A stretch of 45,114 nucleotides of DNA from Comamonadaceae bacterium (GCA_947450675.1 CANFWI010000024.1:1-45114), one strand, 5' to 3'. Positions 1 through 8,971 are shown, counted from the stretch's first letter. Program-made: numbers and translations. The notes: generated from the sequence alone by a model not told the origin.

Positions 1-363
1 AAACCTTGCTTTGGCTACCAAGTCAAACAATGCCAAGGCGCGTGCATTGGCAAAGTGTCTTTGGCGGTGCACAACCTGAAGTTGCAAACGGCCCTTCAGC
101 TTTACAAAGTCCCGGTTTGGCCATTTGAGGGAGCGGTGGCCATCAAGGACGGGCACAGCATGCTGGTGATCAACAAATGGTGTTACCTGGGCACCGCCAA
201 CGACCACGATGAGCTGGACGACATCGCACAGTCTGAAGACTTTGACTTTGATCTCGATATTTACAAAGTCGTCAAAAAGGCCATGACTGGCTCTCATAAA
301 ACCAGTCTGCTGAAGCTGGCCAATCCCCAGCGGGCGGCAGCCTCATTTGACGCGATGGACTGA
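1..363 (+). CDS. DnaQ/UvrC-type nuclease, C-terminal part (5' truncated by window)
   Basis: The reading frame is open from the first base, so the gene begins upstream of the window. The visible part has a Cys-rich stretch (CFGYQ, then CxGAC within the first 17 residues) that resembles the end of a UvrC-type GIY-YIG nuclease domain. It is followed by a domain containing WPFEG and WCYLGTA. This arrangement is known from proteins joining a DnaQ-like 3'-5' exonuclease to a UvrC N-terminal-like nuclease, common in betaproteobacteria. A GTG at 55 could be mistaken for the start, but the conserved Cys motif lies upstream of it, so I treat the CDS as partial. It ends 12 bases before the helicase ATG. 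The exonuclease domain itself is not visible, so the family call rests on the tail only. Confidence 0.6.
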   Translation, partial: KPCFGYQVKQCQGACIGKVSLAVHNLKLQTALQLYKVPVWPFEGAVAIKDGHSMLVINKWCYLGTANDHDELDDIAQSEDFDFDLDIYKVVKKAMTGSHKTSLLKLANPQRAAASFDAMD

Positions 364-375
364 TTTTTGATCACC

Positions 376-2562
376 ATGCCCAAACCTGTTCGATCCCGTA
401 TCAAAGCTTGCGAGACCTGCCAAGCCGTGAGTTCAACTCTTGACCGGGTGGTGCAAGACGACACCCCCACCGCCCCTTGCGCTGTTCAACATGATGTTCA
501 ACACGAGTTACGCCATGTGCGTGCACTCATGCAACTTGAGCAAAAGGAAGACCAAGCGCAGTTCAAACTCAAAAATGCCAGTGCCAGCATCAAGGAGCGC
601 CGAAGGCGTGGCTTGACCTGGTACCCCGTCACCATCACCCAAGAAGACATCGGTTTTGGTGGCAAAGTGGTCTTGGAGCTAGAGCGCCCTGCGCATCGGC
701 AAGACCTGCACTTGTTTCAGGTGGGCAAAAATGCTTCGCTCTTCAGCAACGCGCCAGGCCACTCGGCAGCCGACAGACCTGCGCTGAGCGGCGTCGTGAC
801 GAGCGTGCGGCGCAACAAGCTGCTGCTGGCCACCACCAAAGAAGCGCTGCCCGACTGGGCACTGGACGGCAGCACATTGGGCATTGACCTCACCTTTGAC
901 GAGGTGAGCTACCGCGAGATGAATCAGGCCCTGAGCGCGGTCATGCTCGCAAACGGCAACCGCTTGGCCGAACTGCGCGACGTGCTGCTGGGCGCCCGGC
1001 AGGCCAGCTTTCGCGAGCACCAAGCCGACGACCTGTTTTATCCCAGTGCGCTCAACGACTCGCAGCGGGTGGCTGTGCAGCATGTGATCTCTGCCCAAGA
1101 CGTGGCCATCATCCACGGCCCGCCCGGTACGGGTAAAACTACCACTCTGGTGCAGGCCATTTTGGAAACCATCCGGCGTGAGCGGCGCGTGCTGGTGTGT
1201 GCCCCCTCCAACACCGCCGTGGACCTGCTGACTGAAAAGTTGGCCGAGCGCGGTGTCAACGTGATCCGCTTGGGCAACCCCAGCCGCGTGTCTGAGCTGC
1301 TGCTCAAGCACACCCTCGATGCCGGTGTGATGGCCCACGCCAGCTACGCCAAAATGCATGCGATGCGCCAAACCGCTGAGCAGCACCGAGACACCGCCAA
1401 CGAACATGTGCGCCATTTTGGTTTTGAGGAGCGTCAACAGCGCCAATGGCTCAGAGATGAAGCGCGCACGCTGCGCCAAGCCGCCGACGATTTGGAGCGC
1501 TTCATGACCGAGGACGTGCTCGAATCGGTGCAAGTTATCACCTGCACGCTGGTGGGCGCTAGCAACCGCCACATTCGCCACCTGAGCTTTGAGACCGTCT
1601 TCATCGACGAAGCCGCTCAGGCCTTGGAGCCAGGCTGCTGGATTCCGATTGCCAAGGGCCAGCGCATTGTTTTGGCGGGCGACCACCACCAGCTACCGCC
1701 CACGGTGAAAAGCGAAAAAGCCGCCCGCGAAGGCTTGCGCGAAACCTTGTTTGAAAAGTGCATCCAGCGGCAACCGCAGACGGCCCGCATGCTCACCGTG
1801 CAATACCGCATGCACGAGCAGATCATGGGGTTCAGCTCCGAGAAGTTCTATGGCGGCCAACTGGTGCCGCACCCCAGCGTGCGTCATGCCGGTTTGGCCG
1901 CTTATGCCCCGCGTTTTGCACCCGACTTGCCTGTTGAATTCATCGACACGGCTGGCTGTGGCTTTCTGGAGGTCGCTATTCCCGAAAGCCGTTCAACGGC
2001 CAACCCCGAAGAAGCCCACTTGCTGCTGGACCGCCTTGCCCAGCTGCTTGCAGCCTGCGAGTCAACCGAACAAGATCAGCGCCCACTCACCATTGGCGTG
2101 ATTGCACCGTACCGCGCCCAAATCAACTATTTGAAAGATGCCATCGAAGACAGCGAAGTGCTGAATGATTTGCTGCTGCAACGCAGGCTCAGCGTGGGCA
2201 CCGTCGATTCGTTTCAGGGCCAGGAGCGCGACATCATTGCCATCACATTGACACGCAGCAACCCCCAAGGCGAAATCGGCTTCCTCTCCGACATCCGCCG
2301 CATGAACGTGGGCATGACCCGTGCACGGCGCAAGTTGCTGCTGGTCGGCGATTCATCCACGCTTTGTTGCCATCCGTTTTTTGTCGAATTGCTGGCCTAT
2401 GTCAAGCGCATTGGAGGCTATTTCCAAATCGCAAGAGGTTGCGATAGTTTTATAAATGACATCCATACCGTGCCTGAAGCCCGTGACCGCGTACGTTTTT
2501 CGGGGGCAAAGTCACACCCCCCAAACGACGTCCTTTCCGGCCTCAGCGCTGCGGCTCAATAA
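376..2562 (+). CDS. SF1 helicase, UPF1/IGHMBP2-like AAA_11/AAA_12 protein
   Basis: This is a superfamily 1 nucleic-acid helicase of about 728 residues. Motif I is GPPGTGKTTT (about residue 248), motif II is DEAAQ (about residue 411), motif III is GDHHQLPP, and motif IV has QYRMHEQ. Motif V is VDSFQGQERD and motif VI is NVGMTRARRK near the C-terminus. The N-terminal third matches the beta-barrel region of the UPF1/IGHMBP2 family. Members unwind DNA or RNA 5'-3'; which substrate this one uses cannot be told from sequence. A TTG at 367 is in frame, but I prefer the ATG at 376. Neither has a good Shine-Dalgarno. The gene follows the nuclease closely and overlaps the 3' end of the convergent DUF1840 gene by about 50 bases. 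Confidence 0.85.
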   Translation: MPKPVRSRIKACETCQAVSSTLDRVVQDDTPTAPCAVQHDVQHELRHVRALMQLEQKEDQAQFKLKNASASIKERRRRGLTWYPVTITQEDIGFGGKVVLELERPAHRQDLHLFQVGKNASLFSNAPGHSAADRPALSGVVTSVRRNKLLLATTKEALPDWALDGSTLGIDLTFDEVSYREMNQALSAVMLANGNRLAELRDVLLGARQASFREHQADDLFYPSALNDSQRVAVQHVISAQDVAIIHGPPGTGKTTTLVQAILETIRRERRVLVCAPSNTAVDLLTEKLAERGVNVIRLGNPSRVSELLLKHTLDAGVMAHASYAKMHAMRQTAEQHRDTANEHVRHFGFEERQQRQWLRDEARTLRQAADDLERFMTEDVLESVQVITCTLVGASNRHIRHLSFETVFIDEAAQALEPGCWIPIAKGQRIVLAGDHHQLPPTVKSEKAAREGLRETLFEKCIQRQPQTARMLTVQYRMHEQIMGFSSEKFYGGQLVPHPSVRHAGLAAYAPRFAPDLPVEFIDTAGCGFLEVAIPESRSTANPEEAHLLLDRLAQLLAACESTEQDQRPLTIGVIAPYRAQINYLKDAIEDSEVLNDLLLQRRLSVGTVDSFQGQERDIIAITLTRSNPQGEIGFLSDIRRMNVGMTRARRKLLLVGDSSTLCCHPFFVELLAYVKRIGGYFQIARGCDSFINDIHTVPEARDRVRFSGAKSHPPNDVLSGLSAAAQ

Positions 2563-2829
2563 TTCGATAAACGGTGCTGCGCGTTGACGGAGCATGACGC
2601 TGTCGTCGTCGATCTCAACTTCCGTCTGAGGATTCGCAACACGATGGGCTTCCGCTTCCTCGTGCGCCACAATCGCCGCGTTCAAGGCTGCGATAGCGGC
2701 AGGAATTTGCGCCACCGTGATGATCCCTTGGGCTGACGGTGACTTGCCAATGATGGTCAGCATTTGTTCGCCATTCATTTGAAGCATGATGACGTCTGCG
2801 CAGGCTTGAGATTTGAACTTGTAAAGCAT
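2512..2829 (-). CDS. DUF1840 domain-containing protein
   Basis: This small protein of 105 residues begins MLYKFKS and continues with IMLQMNGEQ and IIGKSPSAQGII, the pattern of the DUF1840 family found in betaproteobacteria. The function is unknown. I chose the internal ATG at 2829 because the family starts with MLYKFKS. An upstream in-frame ATG at 2886 would add 19 residues with no family support. There is no signal peptide or membrane segment; it is probably a soluble cytoplasmic protein with an Ala-rich helical middle and an acidic stretch (EVEIDDD). Its 3' end overlaps the convergent helicase gene. Confidence 0.8.
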   Translation of the reverse strand: MLYKFKSQACADVIMLQMNGEQMLTIIGKSPSAQGIITVAQIPAAIAALNAAIVAHEEAEAHRVANPQTEVEIDDDSVMLRQRAAPFIELLSRSAEAGKDVVWGV

Positions 2830-2934
2830 CGCTGGTTCTCCATTGGGCAGTTGTATTCGGTTCACCGAATGGCAATTTTGCGACATTGCCTAAGGCCGAG
2901 CCCGCTCTTAACTGCACAGCTTCGCTGTGTGCAA

Positions 2935-4299
2935 TCAAAACTCCGCGTGAAAGCGAACTGCGAAAACGTTCACCGGTCCACGGCTGGCGTTGTATGCCGG
3001 GTTCTGGATGCGTTGATAGTCGCCCGTCAGCCAGATGCTTTTGCTGATGCCAAGGCTGTAAAAGCCTTCGAAAATGGTTTCCGGCTTGTAGTTCAAAGCG
3101 CCATCACCAATGAAAAAGGAAATGCCACCGGCCTCTAAATATCTGCGCCTGTCGCGGGAGAGTTGGTTCTGCATCATCGACAGCCCGACGGTGTCATTGG
3201 CGCGTCCCCACAGCGTGCCCTTGACTAAAAAGCCAGACGAAAAAGAATCATCCACTTCGGTGAACGCCACGGTTTCGGTGCGGCCATCGGTTTTCATGGC
3301 TCTGAGAAAAAAGCCTATGTCGGCGTTGATCGCTTGCTCTAAGTTAACCCCAAGCCCGTACTTGGTTTTCACATCACCGCGCACATTGAAGATGGTTTGT
3401 GCGGCTGTTCCGGCACCCGGGTGAGCTGCAAGGTAGGCTGTGGCGTCATTGAAGCTGGCCAACACGGCCCGGTTCCTGAAGGCTAGAACTCGCACCTTTC
3501 CAGGCTGGCCGTTGAGGTTGTGTACATGTTCGATCTCGACTTGATCGCCGTAGTGCTTGCCCAGCGCAAAGTCCAGCGGTAAGCCATTGGGTTCTTTAGG
3601 ACCTGTCATTCGGCCAAAGCGGAAGACCCAAGCATCTTGGTACAACTCGCCGGCGAACCCCCACCCAAAGCCGCGAGCATCTGCTGAGTAGTCAAAGGCT
3701 GAATACGTCCAGTTGCCCCAGTTCATGAACTGCGTTCGTGGGTCTTTGGCGTAAGTGTTGTCGTCAAACACGTCGAGTGTTGAAAAGTTACCGGCGGTCA
3801 GCACGAAACGGTTTTTGTCGACGCTGCCGGCCATCTGGTTGAAGTCGGATTCGATTTTTTCGCTACCGCCGCCATGGTTCCAAGTTTGGCGTATGAATAA
3901 ACGTTGAACGTAAGGTGTTGGCGTGCTGCCTGCAGCGCGTGTGATTTCTCCATTGGAGAAACCGCCCAGCCCGACCAAATTACTTGAAAAGGGGATACCA
4001 GATGCCAGTTCTGGGTTGAAATAAAGCTCGCCGCCTTGCCAGACTCTGGCACCAAAGTGCGCGGTCGTTGAAAAGGTGTACATCTTTTCCGCTGAGGAAC
4101 TGAGGCTGTTCAGGCCTGAGTACTGGGCCGAGAAAGCAGGGTGCTTTTGCCAGTTGTACGTGGTTTGGTATTTGGCCGTGGTATCTTCAGCGTCTTCAGA
4201 CTGCGCCACAGACATGCAGCAGAGGGCCGATAGCAGTGTCGCCAAGACAGCGTTTCGGGTTGTGCGGTCAACCCTCAATGTCGAATATGGAAAGTACAT
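2935..4299 (-). CDS. Carbohydrate-selective porin, OprB family
   Basis: An outer-membrane porin of 454 residues. Residues 1-32 form a signal peptide with a slightly long n-region and a hydrophobic ATLLSALCCMSVAQ core. The mature part is rich in alternating aromatic strands and carries OprB-type stretches such as GGELYFNPE near residue 90, a GGFSNGE region, and FIGDGALNYKPE late in the protein. It ends in FHAEF with a terminal Phe, the usual BAM recognition signature. OprB proteins let sugars or related polar solutes across the outer membrane. No sugar transporter is adjacent, so the substrate is open. The divergent neighbour is the phasin gene about 250 bases away. I saw no obvious operator. 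Confidence 0.85.
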   Translation of the reverse strand: MYFPYSTLRVDRTTRNAVLATLLSALCCMSVAQSEDAEDTTAKYQTTYNWQKHPAFSAQYSGLNSLSSSAEKMYTFSTTAHFGARVWQGGELYFNPELASGIPFSSNLVGLGGFSNGEITRAAGSTPTPYVQRLFIRQTWNHGGGSEKIESDFNQMAGSVDKNRFVLTAGNFSTLDVFDDNTYAKDPRTQFMNWGNWTYSAFDYSADARGFGWGFAGELYQDAWVFRFGRMTGPKEPNGLPLDFALGKHYGDQVEIEHVHNLNGQPGKVRVLAFRNRAVLASFNDATAYLAAHPGAGTAAQTIFNVRGDVKTKYGLGVNLEQAINADIGFFLRAMKTDGRTETVAFTEVDDSFSSGFLVKGTLWGRANDTVGLSMMQNQLSRDRRRYLEAGGISFFIGDGALNYKPETIFEGFYSLGISKSIWLTGDYQRIQNPAYNASRGPVNVFAVRFHAEF

Positions 4300-4483
4300 G
4301 CCACGTTTCTTTTTTTTATTAATTTCAACGCGATTCTAGGGAGCAAGCGTGACAAATATGTGACTTTTGGGGCTTTGACTGAAAGCGGCAGTCGGGATGG
4401 TAACCGCTTGTGCAAAAAATCTTGCAGCCAGCGACTGTTGCGTTAGTGAACTGCCCCTAAAGCGACCATGTCTCGGTTGCCAG

Positions 4484-4514
4484 TTGTTTACTTTGAGTCA
4501 TTCGACCGTAGAAT
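4484..4514 (+). promoter_or_regulatory. Candidate sigma70 promoter of the phasin gene
   Basis: TAGAAT at 4509-4514 is a good -10 hexamer. A weak -35 (TTGTTT at 4484-4489) lies 19 bases upstream. The start of transcription would be about 30 bases before the phasin ATG. Position and spacing are seen in the sequence; promoter activity is inferred. Confidence 0.4.
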
Positions 4515-4527
4515 TGCTGCACTGCAA
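4514..4527. promoter_or_regulatory. Putative PhaR operator (TTGC-N6-GCAA)
   Basis: A dyad TTGC-N6-GCAA, containing CTGC-N3-GCA, sits just downstream of the candidate -10 and 22 bases before the phasin ATG. PhaR repressors bind TGC/GCA-rich dyads of this type in front of phasin genes and leave when PHA granules form. The match is by eye and PhaR itself is not in the window. Confidence 0.45.
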
Positions 4528-4548
4528 CAATTTTTTAAAAGGACCACC

Positions 4549-4992
4549 ATGTTCACTAACAACCCGTTCGAAGCCATCACCAAAACCATGAAAGAGAACG
4601 CTGCTAAATTCAATCCAGCAGCTTCTCAGGATGCACTGAAGCCTTTGATGGCTAATCTGCAGGCGTGGGGTGAGTTGGCGCAAAAGCAAGCTCAAGCGGC
4701 TCAAGCGTCCATGACGGCGACCGTTGAGTCTTTCAAAGGTATCAAAGAGCCACAAGCTGCTTTTGAAGCCATGAAGACTTTGGCTGAAGAGAACATGGCG
4801 GTTGCTGCCAAAAACCTCAAAGACGTGACGGCTCTGGGTGTCGCCCAATTCCATACCAGCGTTGAAGCTATCGAAAAAGCGCACCCTGCACCAGAAGCTT
4901 TTGCCGCCGTGAGCAAAGGCATCAAGGCTGCGGCCGCTCAAGTGCAAACCGCTGTTGAGTCTGCCATCAAGACGACCAGCAAAAAGAAGTGA
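4549..4992 (+). CDS. phaP: Phasin family protein (PHA granule-associated)
   Basis: A 147-residue, almost entirely helical, Ala/Lys/Gln-rich protein of the phasin family. Typical elements are the N-terminal NPFEAITKTMKEN, a central FKGIKEPQAAFE and a Lys-rich tail ending TSKKK. Phasins coat polyhydroxyalkanoate granules in the cytoplasm. The start at 4549 follows AAAAGGA with good spacing; an in-frame ATG at 4468 would add a non-family leader. Upstream lie a good -10 and a PhaR-like dyad, and a perfect-arm terminator follows about 40 bases after the stop. It is therefore a monocistronic, strongly expressed unit. The presence of a phasin suggests that the host stores PHB. Confidence 0.88.
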   Translation: MFTNNPFEAITKTMKENAAKFNPAASQDALKPLMANLQAWGELAQKQAQAAQASMTATVESFKGIKEPQAAFEAMKTLAEENMAVAAKNLKDVTALGVAQFHTSVEAIEKAHPAPEAFAAVSKGIKAAAAQVQTAVESAIKTTSKKK

Positions 4993-5033
4993 TCTGACTA
5001 AGTCGGATACGTCGGCATCGGCCGTTCCGACTG

Positions 5034-5060
5034 AAAAAGCCCCGCTGGCCGGGGCTTTTT
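5034..5060 (+). terminator. Rho-independent terminator after the phasin gene
   Basis: AAAAAGCCCC and GGGGCTTTTT form a perfect 10-bp stem around a 7-base centre (5044-5050), with a T-run on the 3' side. The A-run on the left makes it able to work in both directions. Confidence 0.9.
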
Positions 5061-5269
5061 CACGTCCATGGCGAGCTCGTGCAAACCTTGACGCATCGCC
5101 AGTCAAGTGGTGGCGGTGCCGCTGACCCGGCACGACAGGCTTTGTCGTTTGGGCAGAAGGTCACTAAGCGGTCCAAGCTGTCTGCGTCAAAATGCCTCCG
5201 TAAAATCGGACACCGAATGCATTCAAGTGCGGCGGCTTACCCGTTGGCTTTTCTATTTTGAGATTCGTT

Positions 5270-5962
5270 GTGTCTGCACCTCCTCTTTCACTGTCTGATT
5301 CATTCTCCAGCCTGCTGGCGCAGCGCCGTTCGATTCGCGCCTACCAAGTCAAGCCGGTGGCTGACAGCTTGTTGCGAGAGGTTTTGATGCAGGCCCGCAT
5401 GTCGCCGAGCGGCGCTAACTTGCAGCCGGGGTCATTCATCTTGGTCGCGGGCGCAGCCAGAGAGCGGCTGACGGCCGACATCACCCAGGGCTGGCGCAGT
5501 GGTGCGCAAGAGCCGGAGGACTACACCTACTTTCCCACGCCCCTGCCGATGTCGCTCCGACGGCGTCAAGTGGCGGCGGCCAAAGCCTTGTACGGTTCTA
5601 TCGGGATTGCCCAAGACGACCGGGCCGGTCGAGATCTGCAGTTTGAGCAGAACTTTCGTTTTTTTGAGGCACCCGTGGCCTTGATCGCCACCATCAACGG
5701 CGACTTCGGCAGCGGTGGTTACATGGATTTCGGCATGACGCTGTATGGCTTGATGCTGGCCGCCCAAGCCAAAGGCTTGGCCACCTGCGCGATTGGGGCC
5801 ATGGCCTCTTATCCGGGTTTGATTCGCCGGAGTTTGGGTCTGGACGACAGCTCAAAAATCGTCTGTGGCCTAGCGCTCGGCTATGCCGATGCAGACGCTG
5901 CGGTGAATCAAACCGTGACGGAGCGTTGTGCCCAAGATCAGTATTTCAGGGTGATTGATTAG
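5270..5962 (+). CDS. Nitroreductase family FMN oxidoreductase
   Basis: A soluble protein of about 230 residues with nitroreductase-fold signatures. RRSIRAY near residue 20 contacts the FMN phosphate, SPSGANLQPG (about 48-57) is the classic flavin loop, and the C-terminal half has GLATCAIG. Family members use NAD(P)H to reduce nitroaromatics, quinones or flavins; the physiological substrate is unknown. The start is uncertain. GTG at 5270 gives VSAPPLSLSD, while an in-frame TTG at 5258 adds four residues. It stands alone, about 200 bases after the phasin terminator and about 90 before the carboxypeptidase gene. Confidence 0.85.
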   Translation: MSAPPLSLSDSFSSLLAQRRSIRAYQVKPVADSLLREVLMQARMSPSGANLQPGSFILVAGAARERLTADITQGWRSGAQEPEDYTYFPTPLPMSLRRRQVAAAKALYGSIGIAQDDRAGRDLQFEQNFRFFEAPVALIATINGDFGSGGYMDFGMTLYGLMLAAQAKGLATCAIGAMASYPGLIRRSLGLDDSSKIVCGLALGYADADAAVNQTVTERCAQDQYFRVID

Positions 5963-6054
5963 CGGTTTGGGGGAATGCCAGTTAAGTCAGAAGTCAACAC
6001 ACCCTGGCATCGGCAAGCCGATACGCGACAATCTCAGCTCTACAAAAAAATACC

Positions 6055-7320
6055 ATGCAAACCAAGACTTTCTCCAACACCCCGGCTCTCTTCTCAATTG
6101 CAATCGCCGTCGCGATAGGCGCCATTGGCGCCATGGCTCCTAGCTCGGCGTCCTTTGCTGCTGCACGCCACGCCACCAAGCACGCGGCTCCAAAGAAGGC
6201 CGCGGCAGCCGTGAACGCCCAGCCGCCGCTGGCAGCTCAGATCTCCTTGGCAGACAATCCGCCGGCGCTGCCCGCCAAGGCGTGGTTGTTGATGGACTTC
6301 GACTCTGGCCAAGTGCTCGCCTCGGCCAACGCTGACGAATCCTTGCCGCCGGCTTCGCTCACCAAGATGATGACCAGTTACATCGTTGAGCAGGCGCTCC
6401 GCTCCGGCAAGCTCAAGCCAACTGACCTGGTCTCGGTCAGTCTGAACGCTTGGTGCCGAGGTTCGAGCACCGAGTCCTGCATGTATCTGCCGCTGAACAG
6501 CCAGGCCACGGTGATCGACATCCTGCGCGGCATCATCATCCAGTCGGGCAACGATGCCTCCAAGGCCATTGCCGAGCACATGGCCGGCTCCGAAGAGGGC
6601 TTTGCCAAGCTGATGAATGCCGAAGCGCTGCGCCTTGGCATGACGCACACGCATTTCATGAATCCCACGGGCCTGCCCGATCCGTCGCACAAGTCGTCCG
6701 CGCTTGACCTCGCCATCTTGGCGCGCGCCATCATTCGCGACAGCGTTGACTATTACCCGCTCTACGCGGAACGCGAGTTCAAGTACAACGGCATCAAGCA
6801 AGGAAACCGCAATGCCTTGCTCTACACCGATCCCAGCGTTGACGGACTGAAGACGGGCCACACCCAAGAGGCCGGCTACTGTCTGGTCACCTCATCCAAG
6901 CGCAACGGGATGCGCTTGATCACGGTGATCCTCAACACCCACAGCGCTCAGGCGCGTGCGGACGAAACGCGAACGCTGCTCGGTTGGGGTTATAGCAATT
7001 TCGAGAAGGTCACGCCGATTCAGCCGAACACGGTGGTTACCACGGCCAAGCTCAGCTTCGGCAAGACAGACACGGTCGCCGCTGGACTGGGCGCACCGTG
7101 GATGTTGACCGTGCCGCGGGGCCAGCAAGTGCAGACCTCGGTGCAGCTCAAGGCAGGCCTAGAGGCGCCGGTGGCCAAGGGCTCTGTGATCGGCAAGGTG
7201 GTCGCGACATCGAACGGCAAGCCAGTGGGCGAAACCCCGCTCGTCGCTCAGGCCGATGTGGAGCGGGCAGGCCTGCTGCAGCGCACGTGGCAGCACGTGG
7301 CCAAACTGTTCGGACGCTGA
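6055..7320 (+). CDS. dacC: D-alanyl-D-alanine carboxypeptidase (PBP5/6 type)
   Basis: A penicillin-binding carboxypeptidase of 421 residues that removes the terminal D-Ala from peptidoglycan pentapeptides in the periplasm. All three active-site motifs are present: SLTK with Ser101, SGN at 164-166 and KTG at 266-268. Residues 1-37 are a signal peptide, followed by an Ala/Lys linker (about 38-55) that is long for the family. After the transpeptidase domain (about 65-300) comes a PBP5-type C-terminal beta domain and a short tail ending KLFGR. The tail could be the amphipathic anchor of this family. The gene symbol is by family (DacA/DacC); I cannot separate the paralogues. Confidence 0.88.
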   Translation: MQTKTFSNTPALFSIAIAVAIGAIGAMAPSSASFAAARHATKHAAPKKAAAAVNAQPPLAAQISLADNPPALPAKAWLLMDFDSGQVLASANADESLPPASLTKMMTSYIVEQALRSGKLKPTDLVSVSLNAWCRGSSTESCMYLPLNSQATVIDILRGIIIQSGNDASKAIAEHMAGSEEGFAKLMNAEALRLGMTHTHFMNPTGLPDPSHKSSALDLAILARAIIRDSVDYYPLYAEREFKYNGIKQGNRNALLYTDPSVDGLKTGHTQEAGYCLVTSSKRNGMRLITVILNTHSAQARADETRTLLGWGYSNFEKVTPIQPNTVVTTAKLSFGKTDTVAAGLGAPWMLTVPRGQQVQTSVQLKAGLEAPVAKGSVIGKVVATSNGKPVGETPLVAQADVERAGLLQRTWQHVAKLFGR

Positions 7321-7634
7321 ACGTCAAGTTCCGCTGACTAAGTGCCGTTCACGGGCGTGGACGTACTTTTTCGGCGAGTATCCGGCAAGAGATTTACCTT
7401 GTCGAGCCAATATCGCTGTATTGACGTCATGATTCAAAATTGAATGCTTGCTTTGGTGACGTGAATCAAACACGGCTGACTTTTTTTCGGGAGCGGTCTA
7501 CGGTTTACCAGGCTTCAGCAATGCGGCCATTAGCTGTCGGTCGAGTATGTGCTGATCAGGAGTGTCTAAAATTTTTGACAAGCCACCAACCATAGACTAG
7601 CCCGCCGCTGATTTGTGGCTTTCCTTTGAAGAAA
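7321..7634. other. Intergenic stretch without a gene
   Basis: These 314 bases lie between the carboxypeptidase stop and the 3' end of the NIPSNAP gene, so both neighbours end here. I see no convincing coding sequence. The only structure that stands out is a near-perfect AT-rich palindrome at 7563-7580, TGTC-N10-GACA, with one mismatch inside. No hairpin with a T-run is evident for either gene. Confidence 0.6.
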
Positions 7635-7952
7635 TCAGGGTTTAAAAAATGGGGTTGGCACCATTAGCCGATTTTCCTGAGACACGAGGTAGGCGGCTTG
7701 CGCACTCTTTTCAAGATAGCCAGCCCAATCTGGATCACGCTGCAAGGCTGTGCGCCGACCTTCGCGGTCTGCAGCGTTTTCAAAAGCCCAGATGTGGGTG
7801 TAACTGTTGACGTTGCCCGTTTCGGTTTGCAGGTAAACCAGCGGCTCACCCAGATGCCGCCGTTGCACGTCAAATCCATGCGCGCCATACAGCGCAAGGT
7901 GTTTTTTCAAGGTACCCGGAATACAGGTGTAGGTTCGGACGTCGTAAAGCAT
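7635..7952 (-). CDS. NIPSNAP family protein
   Basis: A 105-residue protein beginning MLYDVRTYTC and continuing with YTHIWAFENAADRE, the dimeric alpha/beta-barrel NIPSNAP pattern. There is no signal peptide. Bacterial NIPSNAP proteins often occur in catabolic operons next to Bug proteins; their biochemical role is unclear. It is the last gene of the long minus-strand run, 33 bases after the preceding Bug gene. Its position suggests a role tied to the transported compound, but nothing in the sequence fixes a reaction. Confidence 0.8.
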   Translation of the reverse strand: MLYDVRTYTCIPGTLKKHLALYGAHGFDVQRRHLGEPLVYLQTETGNVNSYTHIWAFENAADREGRRTALQRDPDWAGYLEKSAQAAYLVSQENRLMVPTPFFKP

Positions 7953-7985
7953 GGGTTACCCTTTTGGAGTGATTAAAAAAACGTA

Positions 7986-8957
7986 TCAGTCCACTGTAGC
8001 GCCGGAACGCTGTACCAGCACCCCCCAGCGTTCCACTTCCTGGACTACAAATTTCTGGAATGTCTCGCTCTGGTTGCCGATAAGATCTGCGCCCAGTTCA
8101 TTCAAGCGAGCTTGAACTGCAGAGTCGGCGACCGCTCTGGCTATGGCCGACGAGAGCTTGGCAACGACCGGCGCGGGTGTTGCTGCAGGTGCAAACAGAC
8201 CAAACCAAGATTTGGCTTCTACTTGTGGAAAACCGGCTTCAGCAAAAGTTGGTACGTTAGGCAGATTGGCCCGGCGGGTGCCGCCTGTCACCGCCAGTGG
8301 CCGCAGTCGTCCTGCCTGAACTTGCGCCAGTACCTCAGGCAGGTTGGCAAACATGACTTGAATCTGCCCGCCAATCAGGTCGGTCTGTGCCGGCGCTCCG
8401 CCTTTGTAAGCCACGTGCATCATGCGCACACCAGCCAGCGTATTGAACTGTTCGCCCGCCAGATGCGCCGCCGTGCCTGTGCCGCCCGAGCCAAAATTGA
8501 CCTTGCCGTCATGAGTCTTGGCGTAAGTGACCAATTCCGTCGGTGTTTTGGCTGTGACAGCATTGTTGACGACCAGCAACAGTGGAACTGATGCAAGGTT
8601 GGACAGCCCGACAAAATCGGTTGTCAGTTGGTAATCCAACTTGCGGTACAGCGTGGCATTGATGGCATGACTGGATGTCGCCATGAGGATGGTGTAGCCA
8701 TCAGGCGCCGAACGGGCCACCTGCAGCGCACCAATATTGCCATTGGCGCCCGCCTTGTTGTCGATCAACACCGGTTGGCCAAGCAGTTCGGAAACCTTTT
8801 GGCCGACAACGCGCGCAATCACGTCAGTGGCGCCGCCGGCCGCAAACGGCACCACGATACGGATAGGTCGGACCGGAAACTCGGTGGTTTGGGCCTTAGC
8901 GATAGAGCACATACCCAAAGCCAGTAGCGAAACCAACACCAGATTTTTATTGCGCAT
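7986..8957 (-). CDS. Bug-type (TctC-like) periplasmic substrate-binding protein
   Basis: A 323-residue tripartite-tricarboxylate-transporter receptor. A Sec signal peptide ends at about KAQ (22-23). The Bug motif PFAAGGATD follows at about 37-45, with APDGYT near 90 and YKGGAP in the middle. Bug proteins bind carboxylates in the periplasm and deliver them to a TctAB permease. The start at 8957 is decided by GAGGAGA just upstream; an ATG 18 bases earlier sits before this ribosome site. It begins about 14 bases after the tctA stop, so this operon has a second receptor for the same permease. Confidence 0.9.
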   Translation of the reverse strand: MRNKNLVLVSLLALGMCSIAKAQTTEFPVRPIRIVVPFAAGGATDVIARVVGQKVSELLGQPVLIDNKAGANGNIGALQVARSAPDGYTILMATSSHAINATLYRKLDYQLTTDFVGLSNLASVPLLLVVNNAVTAKTPTELVTYAKTHDGKVNFGSGGTGTAAHLAGEQFNTLAGVRMMHVAYKGGAPAQTDLIGGQIQVMFANLPEVLAQVQAGRLRPLAVTGGTRRANLPNVPTFAEAGFPQVEAKSWFGLFAPAATPAPVVAKLSSAIARAVADSAVQARLNELGADLIGNQSETFQKFVVQEVERWGVLVQRSGATVD

Positions 8958-8971
8958 GTCGTATCTCCTCA

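Noticed and set aside
679..1689. Long antisense frame (336 codons) opposite the helicase gene
   Set aside because: It mirrors the conserved helicase motifs on the other strand, has no recognisable domain, and its composition fits a shadow frame of GC-rich DNA.
7321..7634. Insertion-sequence remnant in the gene-free stretch
   Set aside because: There is a palindrome but no transposase fragment, no paired terminal repeats and no target duplication that I can see.
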